From Endomychus coccineus (Eukaryota > Arthropoda > Insecta > Coleoptera > Endomychidae): DNA of 64,000 bases. Below, in pieces: positions 57,121 to 64,000 of this stretch. The position numbers were made by a program, and so were the translations under genes. The DNA lies in the NCBI GenBank assembly GCA_958510875.1, contig OY294070.1:42980306-43044305 (forward strand), read 5' to 3'. Within the stretch, counting starts at the first letter, position 1. Each line of letters opens with the position of its first letter. The notes beneath the pieces were generated by a model. That model was not told where the DNA came from. It saw only the letters and a list, made by a program, of their open reading frames with translations, and ran no database searches.

Positions 57121-57699
57121 CCACCGGAACAAAGGCAGTGAACTGTGTAGCGTGAAGGATTTTTCCTACAATAAATACAGCTACAGAAACCAGTAGAAAC
57201 AGTTTCAGTTCAAGCCTCAAGCTTGCCCTGAAGATGCCACCTGTAATGATTGTCGGAACGTCGGCGTCAAGTCGAGCTATTGTGACGTGGAATCCATCCG
57301 CAAGCCAAGAATTTTCAAGATTAGCTATCCGCGGAAGTCTACTATTCAAGATATTATTAAATTGACAATAATTTTGGCTAAGGCAAAGATCAAAAGCTAG
57401 CTATATATCGGATTTTAATACGAGATTTGTATGTGATTATTCCAGAATTTTTGATATCAAAATTTTACGTTCTTCGACAGAAAATAGTCAAGTTTCTTAT
57501 TCATATTTGCCTACATTAATATCGTTTGGAGATGACACGCTAGTATCGAAACTATAGTAGCGATTTGTTTCTATATAATAATACATTTGATAAAAAACAG
57601 AGTGAAAGTGTTTCATTTTATTATATGAATAATCATTGATTGAGGTAAGTCATAAAACTTCTTTTTTATTTCGGATTATTCATATATTTATTTTTGTAG

Positions 57700-58240
57700 G
57701 TTGCTGTTGTATTTGGTGTTTCTGGAGCTTGTAGAATAGACGAGTTAGTTAAAATGACCTAAAACGAATACATCAAGATAGTTTGTAGTTAATGAAATGT
57801 ACTTTAATGTTTACCGCAATTATGTGGCTTCAAGATCAGGAGACATGAATAACATCCGATTTTACCAAAACGAATAAGGATGTAGACAGGTGGTAGAAAT
57901 TCACCAATTCAAAAAATGCCTAGTGGCCACTTATTGAAATTTGCCAAATTCGACCAAATATACCGGCCACTGTTTTCGTCGGTCTTCTGCCACGATGTTG
58001 GTTGACTCTGGTGGAGATAGTACATACTAGTCTGAAGCGGCTGGGCGGATTGAAATTATCAAACATGGCTGAAGGATATATAGAAGAGTCTCTTGATAAT
58101 GAGGCACAGATCGAAAATAAAATTTTCGCAAATAAAAATAATCAACAAAATAAGCCTACTAGTTTCAATGTTTCGCCAATGCCCAATATTAATTATTGTC
58201 AAAGAAATAAAATAATCAGTGTTCAATACTTGTACTAATT
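57700..58240 (+). pseudogene. Crypton tyrosine-recombinase transposon, catalytic part
   Basis: Reads VAVVFGVSGACRIDELVKMT (first catalytic Arg in GACR), a degenerate middle with VHKYMWLQ, then TGHCFRRSSATMLVDSGGDS (HxxR motif), SLKRLGGLKLSNMAEGYIEESLD (catalytic Tyr) and IENKIFANKNN. The R-HxxR-Y set defines tyrosine recombinases, and the AEGYIEES ending is Crypton-like. Stops interrupt the middle. A GTAAGT...TTTTTGTAG pair (57645-57699) just before it could be a 55-bp intron. Confidence 0.75.
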
Positions 58241-59329
58241 TTCAAATAACTGTAAAAATAGCATACAAGTAATTTTATGATGTGTTTAATTTGTTTATAA
58301 ATAACTGTAAGGAATAGTAAATTACGTTAGGTGACTTGTTACAGTACGAGTTGATATCTGTTGAAGTTAAAAGAAAAATATGAACAAAAGTAACGTAATC
58401 TTACTGTTTTTGAAAATAGAAAAAGCTCAGGTAAATCATAGATGTACAGAGGGCGTTACATTAGATTGAAAGTAAAATAAAACAAGTCAAATATATAGTT
58501 TTTCGTGCTGTCATATTAGTGTTTTTGTTCACAATAATTAAGCGAATGAACCTACAATATCAAAATGTAACAACACCTAATGGACATGTAGCGTATAATA
58601 TTTTATTTCATACTGTCTATTTGTTTTTCATAAAGCAATTTAAAATATTGTTCAATGGTCAATGGACCATGGACTTGTAAAGCTGGACTTAGCAGAGCAA
58701 ATATTACAATTACAAACATTCAGATCACACAATAAAATGTAAATAAGAGTTGACATCTATTCCGACCGGCTGGGTTTTGCCTGAATTCTCATAAACTTTG
58801 TTTGATCAAGTTTTACTGATAAATATTTGTGAAATTTTGTTCATTGATAAATATATAATTATATAATGTATTCAGCAGTTTTGATATGTAGTAAAATATT
58901 TACGAACAATAAATTTAATATTTTTCAACGTACCAGAAAGAACTGCCGAACAAATCCGACTCTGGTTCGTTCTTGAACTTGGCATGAATGAATTCATTTA
59001 TTGTTTTGAATAGGTTGGCTGATGTTAAGATGAAAATTATGCAATAATTGATTATTTATTTAGGTTCTCATTCCGTTGACTGAGGTCATCATTTCCAGTA
59101 TAATGCAAGGAAAAGTAAAACTTGCATAATTATAATGAAATAACATTTTAACTGTTATATTTACCCACCTCCTATGATAATTTTACTTTCTACAATAACA
59201 TTCTAATATTCAGATTGATATCATCAGTATTGCAATGAATTCTTAATTACTTTGAATCCTTTATCGAAACTGTGATGCTTGCAAAATTGTTTGTCAACAA
59301 ATACTTAATAATCGTGAACATATTCGATG
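58241..59329. other. Gene-free stretch
   Basis: AT-rich, no recognised coding sequence, RNA gene or transposon end. Confidence 0.4.
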
Positions 59330-59624
59330 TGTAAGAAGTCGTATTATTAAAAAACCATCTGCACTATCCATCGGGTCGAGGGATGTTTACAATAGTTATT
59401 ACATACTTCAGAATTCCTTTTGGAATTTAAATGATGTTAATATATACAAATGTTATGTTTTGAAGATGAAGGGACTCGAATGAGATTTCGAATGGATGGG
59501 AAATTGAGAATTCATTCAGCGATGTCGATTCATTGCGGATATTCAATTATCATTATTAGTGTAGGTTGTTGGATACAACTGAAGTTTAATAATAACTCCT
59601 AATTTTAATATCCTCTTTCTTACA
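59330..59624 (+). repeat. Gypsy 5' LTR
   Basis: Shares AAAAAACCA-TGCAC-ATC, GAGGGATGTTTACAA and TTGCGGATATTCAA with the 3' copy, with clear divergence. The sequence right after it, TATCAGAAGTGGGAC, is typical of gypsy 5' leaders. Confidence 0.6.
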
Positions 59625-60239
59625 TATCAGAAGTGGGACACTCATATTTCATATATTTCATTCAATTATTTTAAAATAGTGTAACCGGCAAAATAAGATT
59701 TTCGAGCTCAAGCAGAAATGAGCTGCTCAAAAACTCAAGAATAAAAGACAAAAGCGCGATGGTTCTTCGAGTTTGTGTGATTAATCGAATACATCTTGTT
59801 TGTCGTCGGCAAGTGTAAGGAATAAATTAAAAATATTGAAACAATTGGTAAAGTACGTTCTAAGGTGAAAGGCGTTAGTACTTCTTTTTCGAATGAAAGT
59901 GTTATACCCCCTCTTGACCCTCAAAGTAAACAAATAAACTATAAAAGAATTCACACCCAGTTTACTCTGATGATGGCTACTTGCTAGCCGAAAGGTTCTC
60001 AATTCTTTAGTAGTATTTTTAGTGGATATGGGTGATTATTTCCGTTAAAAAATGTTATGTATGGAATGGGTCTTACGGTGGTGAAGGTGGTTAATAACAA
60101 GTTAAAGTAAATGACGAGACGAGACGAAACTCAAAATGAGTTGCATTCTGATTGAAAGCGTATAAAAGAACTACTGATTGAAATCTTTGAATACAGTTAT
60201 CCTTCGGGAAATTATTAACGGAAGTTCTTAGTGAGTATT

Positions 60240-61345
60240 GCAACAATAAATTGAATAAGTAAAAGGCTCTTAAAATTGATATACCACATGCCTATTTAGT
60301 AGATGCTATAATAGCAAGCATCAGAAACGTAGATATAGCTAGAGTTGCAAAGTCTTCAAAATTGCATAATACTAGCGAGTTGTATTCCTTTTTAAGCACT
60401 GGTGTTCATCGGATGTTCCCAAAATAGAGGAAATTTTTTTTAAATAATTTCAACACCAATAATCCTGACCTCAGTTCGAGTCTCACCATCATCAGTTTCT
60501 TGTTTGCCAAGGGCCTCATTGTTTTAAGCAATGTCAAAAACCCAAGGTAGAATGTTCTAAATGTAAAAGCTTATTCACAAGTACAACGCAAAAAAGTCAA
60601 CAAAAGGTAACATCATGTGAATGAAGTTGGGAAAAAAGCTTCACGTAATATACACTGTGTATGATACACCAAATAGATTTAAAAAATGAGTTTCTGATAG
60701 ATTCTTCTTGTACTCAAATTAGTATATTTGTTGCTGATAAATTAGGACTCACAATTATGTACCATAATAACACGACTATATTATTGGATGAGATTTATTG
60801 AGCCTCCCGGATATTTTGTTATACAAATCTGACAATCATGTAGTGATAAGAAAACTAGGAAATATTAAATTCATTGAAGAACTAGTTTTTTGTCAAGTTT
60901 CTCTAAATGTTTCAGATGTCAAACACCTGCAAGAGTATACATTTGAGATGAAATACAGACCTGGAGGTCAAATGAGTCATGTGGATGCATTTAGTATATG
61001 TCCTGTCGAGGAAAATATGAACGTAATTGATATCACTGGGGGTGAATGGAGATTATCAAGTTAACATTAAAAACCTAAGAGATACAATTGAAGCGGATAT
61101 TATTAAAGACCAGCAAAAACAAAAAGAAACGTATACTAGCTAAGAAGTACTTAGAAGGTGATTTGATATTGGTGTTGTAAATTAGTGAACACAACACGGG
61201 GTCCAGCTAAAAACTGGGGCACAAGTATAAGGGACCTTTCAGAATAACTAAAGTATTGTTCAATGATCGGTACGAGTGAGAAGACTTGAGAGAGGAAAGT
61301 ATACGCTTGAAAACCATCGTTGCTTTTGATAAAATGCAACCTTGG
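60240..61345 (+). pseudogene. Gypsy gag-pol remnant
   Basis: Pieces in order: LKIDIPHAYLVDAI-type gag sequence (about 60270-60320), the zinc knuckle CQGPHCFKQCQKPKVECSKC (60505-60567), a protease piece with FLIDSSCTQIS (about 60690-60725; DSG altered to DSS), RNase H end with LQEYTFEMKYRPGGQMSHVDA (about 60928-60990) and integrase end with GPFRITKVLFNDRYE (about 61232-61278). Reverse transcriptase is absent and frames are broken. Confidence 0.7.
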
Positions 61346-61389
61346 ATTGTTTTTTGATTGGTTAATGTTTTACTTGAATATGAAGTAAA

Positions 61390-63290
61390 CTAAGTGGAGG
61401 TTGCAGCCTCTAATTTAATAAGTGTTCAATGTCAGTCTAGCAGGTTAAAGCCTCTAGTTCAATAAGTATTTAATATCAGTCTAGCAGGTTGTAACCTCTA
61501 GTTCAATAAGTATTCAGTAGCAAAGGACGAGTTGTAGCCTCTGGTTTGATAAGTATTTAATATTAAAGTCTGGCAGGTGGTAACCTCTAGTTCAATAAGT
61601 ATCTAATATCAAATGACGGGTCGTAGCCTCTGAATTAATAAGTATTTAATATGAAAGTCTAGCAGGTTGCAACATCTAGTTCAATAAGTTTTCAATATCA
61701 GTCCAGCAAATTGTAGCCTTCAGTTCGAAAAGTATTGAATATCAGTCTAGCAGGTTGTAGTCTCTAGTTCAATAAGTAATTAATATAAGTCCAGCAGGAT
61801 GTAGCCCTTATTTCAATAAGTATTTAATATCAAATAACGGGTTGTGCCCTCTAGTTAAATAAGTATTCAACATGGAAGGACGAGTTGGAGCCTATGGTCT
61901 AATAACTATTTAGCAACAAAGTCTAGCAGGTTGTAACCTCTAGTTCAATAAGTATTTAATATCAAAGGACGAGTTGTAGCCTATGGTTTAATGAGTATTT
62001 AATATCAAAGTCTAGCAGGTTGTAACCTCTAGTTCAATAAGTTTTTAATATCAGTCTAGCAGATTGTAGCCTTCAGTCCAATAAGTATTTAATATCAGTC
62101 AAGCAGGTTGTAGTCCCTAGTACAATAAGTAATTAATATAAGTCTAGCAGGATGTAGCCCCTAGTTCAATAAGTATTTGATATCAAATAACGGGTTGTGC
62201 CCTCTAGTTAAATAAGTATTCAACATGGAAGGACGAGTTGTAGCCTATGGTCTAATAACTATTTAGCAACAAAGTCTAGCAGGTTGTAACCTCTAGTTCA
62301 ATAAGTATTTAATATCAAAGGACGAGTTGTAGCCTATGGTTTAATAAGTATTTAATATCAAAGTCTAGCCGGTTGTAACCTCTAGTTCAATAAGTTTCTA
62401 ATATCAGTCTAGCAGGTTGTAGTCCCTAGTTCAATAAGTATTCAGTATCAAATGACGGGTTGTATCCTCTGGTTTAATAAGTATTTGATATCAAAGTCTT
62501 ACAGGTTGTAACCTCTAGTTCAATAAGTATTTAATATCAAAGGACGAGTTGTAGCCTATGGTCTAATAACTATTTAGCAACAAAGTCTAGCAGGTTGTAA
62601 CCTCTAGTTCAATAAGTATTTAATATCAAAGGACGAGTTGTAGCCTATGGTTTAATAAGTATTTAATATCAAAGTCTAGCAGGTTGTAACCTCTAGTTCA
62701 ATAAGTTTCTAATATCAGTCTAGCAGATTGTAGCCTTCAGTCCAATAAGTATTTAATATCAGTCTAGCAGGTTGTAGTCCCTAGTTCAATAAGTATTCAG
62801 TATCAAATGACGGGTTGTATCCTCTGGTTTAATAAGTATTTGATATCAAAGTCTTACAGGTTGTAACCTCTAGTTCAATAAGTATTTAATATCAAAGGAC
62901 GAGTTGTAGCCTATGGTTTAATAAGTATTTAATATCAAAGTCTAGCAGGTTGTAACCTCTAGTTCAATAAGTTTTTAATATCAGTCTAGCAGATTGTAGC
63001 CTTCAGTCCAATAAGTATTTAATATCAGTCTAGCAGGTTGTAGTCCCTAGTTCAATAAGTATTCAGTATCAAATGACGGGTTGTAGCCTCTGGTTTAATA
63101 AGTATTTGATATCAAAGTCTTACAGGTTGTAACCTCTAGTTCAATAACTATTTAATGTCAGAGTAGCAGGTTGTAGCCTCTAGTTCAATAAGTATTTAAT
63201 AACAAAGTACGGGTTGTAGCCTATGGTTGAATCAGTATTTAAAATCAAAGTCTAGCAGGTTGTTACTTCTAGGTTGATAAGCATTTGATG
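61390..63290 (+). repeat. ~45-bp tandem array with higher-order pattern
   Basis: About 40 units of the type TCTAGCAGGTTGTAACCTCT, AGTTCAATAAGTATTTAATATCA. Two main variants, AGTCTAGCAGGTTGTAACC and AGGACGAGTTGTAGCC, alternate in larger blocks of roughly 300-350 bp (start points near 61970, 62316, 62627 and 62895). This implies later block duplications. It lies between the integrase end and the 3' LTR. Confidence 0.9.
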
Positions 63291-63533
63291 TGTTGGTTCT
63301 AGCAGCCCTTTGTTTGAAGTTGTTGATTGTAGACAACTTTTATTTGACAGTGTTGTGGCTGTAGCCCTGAGTGTTTGTATTTTGGAATTGTAGTCCCTTG
63401 TAGCTTTTGAACTGTTGTTCTGGTATGTGTTAACAGTAATGTCTAAGGTAATGACTAATGACTGTTTCAAAGATCGTATAAGCTTCAAATGTATATGGAT
63501 GGGGACACACATACCAAGTACAGGATAGCCGAA

Positions 63534-63809
63534 TGTAAGATACCATATTATTAAAAAACCACGTGCACAATCGATCGTGTTGAGGGATGTTAACAACAGT
63601 TACGTAGTTATAATGCTTCTTGACCCAGGTATGAATTATATGTAAATTCTCGGAAAATAAGACAATTTTGATTGAAATTAATAAGATATAGACTCTCAGT
63701 GCTTAGTGCAATTACTTTTGCGGATATTCAAATATAATTGTTACATATTCGTGTAGTTTGTTAAATATAACTCAAGTTTAATAATTCTGAATTCTAATGG
63801 CCTCTTACA
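63534..63809 (+). repeat. Gypsy 3' LTR, interrupted
   Basis: Direct repeat of 59330-59624. At about 63608-63663 it contains CTTGACCCAGGTATGAATTA...TTCTCGG, the terminal fragment of a Penelope family 1 element in inverse orientation. Confidence 0.6.
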
Positions 63810-64000
63810 ACTGGAATTGAAATCTATTGAGTATTCTGTATCGAGGGTAATACTATTTTTACAAGCTTTTATTTATCTTGCCTTGTTTATTTATTTGTAC
63901 GTTCGGATGAAATCTTGCAACTGAATTTTCACCCACTTCTAGCCCGATTAACTTGAAACTTGGTAGGTGTTCATCATTCGAGTGACAATGCATTACCATT
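63810..64000. other. Gene-free window end
   Basis: No recognised feature in the last 190 bp. Confidence 0.4.

Larger units (their letters stand above)
53598..57353. mobile_element. Penelope-like family 2: head-to-head pair of copies
   Basis: A long minus-strand copy (53598 to about 55890) and an internally deleted plus-strand copy (about 56079-57353) meet 5' to 5'. They are flanked as one unit by ATTATTAAATT (53587-53597, 57354-57364), an 11-bp target duplication inside family 3. This suggests insertion as a pair. Both outer ends carry the family terminus with CCATCCGGAAGCC/GGCTTCCGGATGG-type sequence and a decayed hammerhead (CCGAAGATGCC near 53685; CTGAAGATGCC...GGAAC at 57228-57262). Confidence 0.75.
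52216..57650 (-). mobile_element. Penelope-like element, family 3, nested in Crypton and itself interrupted
   Basis: Inverted ends (52230-52370 against about 57480-57630, containing ACAAATCG-GACTATAGTTCCGAC-type sequence) flank minus-strand coding remains. The reverse transcriptase upstream part (57460 to about 57365, ending FCLSQNYCQFNN-like) continues at 53586 to about 52480 after the inserted family 2 pair. Family 3 differs in sequence from families 1 and 2. Confidence 0.7.
59330..63809 (+). mobile_element. Ty3/gypsy LTR retrotransposon, large pol deletion, tandem array inside
   Basis: Two direct repeats beginning TGTAAGA and ending TTACA (59330-59624 and 63534-63809) are the LTRs. The right copy also carries a Penelope end fragment. 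Between them are the gag zinc knuckle, a protease piece, the RNase H end, the integrase end and then a 1.9-kb satellite-like array. Most of gag, the reverse transcriptase and the integrase core are gone. No target duplication was found. Confidence 0.7.

Noticed and set aside
61390..63290. CRISPR-like array of repeats and spacers
   Set aside because: There are no unique spacers; units are contiguous variants of one monomer, and the DNA is eukaryotic.
63252..63596. 114-codon minus-strand frame at the end of the satellite array
   Set aside because: It reads through array units and LTR sequence and has no domain signature.

Overview
The window looks like AT-rich insect nuclear DNA, plausibly beetle, although nothing in it fixes the species. 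The evidence is a spliced, secreted group III phospholipase A2 gene with long introns, together with transposable elements typical of insects: Penelope-like elements, CR1/Jockey-type non-LTR elements, Tc1/mariner relatives, Helentron, Crypton, hAT, Ty3/gypsy and foldback elements. There are no bacterial-style operons. Most of the sequence is layered, decayed transposons, and most open frames are transposon fragments.

Region 1-6.2 kb. It starts with a foldback-like element whose inverted arms are built of tandem subrepeats (1-1640). A solo Penelope-type terminal repeat follows (2066-2386, 13-bp target duplication) and carries a near-canonical hammerhead ribozyme. Next come a decayed non-LTR reverse transcriptase split by an LTR/leader fragment with a tRNA-Lys-type primer-binding site, and a TA-flanked MITE.

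Region 6.7-25.3 kb. A single host gene lies on the minus strand: a group III secretory phospholipase A2. I assembled it by hand from splice sites, phases and family motifs: exons 24951-25090, 16967-17127, 10697-10835 and 8041-8184, a probable last exon 6749-6872 and a possible first coding exon at 25242-25244. Its introns hold an inverted pair of tandem 475-bp units, each with a tRNA-like cloverleaf, flanked by (TA)n; a Penelope-like element; a 2.1-kb TIR element with a non-LTR element nested inside it, both with target duplications; MITEs; and an unusual transposon ORF with a 58-bp perfect inverted duplication.

Region 26-43.2 kb. Two further copies of the first Penelope-like family are present, one carrying a 762-bp GC-rich insertion of unknown type. 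There is also a nearly full-length CR1/Jockey-type element (29.0-33.1 kb, minus strand), a rearranged RNase H-bearing non-LTR element, two mariner-superfamily transposase pseudogenes (one in an element with about 570-bp TIRs) and a second foldback-like element.

Region 43.2-64 kb. A long (TA)n tract abuts a perfect 258-bp palindrome with a hammerhead-like fold in each arm. Then come a Helentron helicase/endonuclease remnant, a hAT tail, and a TIR transposon (47.05-51.62 kb) carrying a non-LTR element. A Crypton tyrosine-recombinase gene is split by a Penelope-like element, which is itself split by a head-to-head pair of a third Penelope family with an 11-bp target duplication. The window closes with a Ty3/gypsy remnant whose 3' part is a 1.9-kb array of roughly 45-bp repeats. 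Only the phospholipase is likely to be a working host gene.
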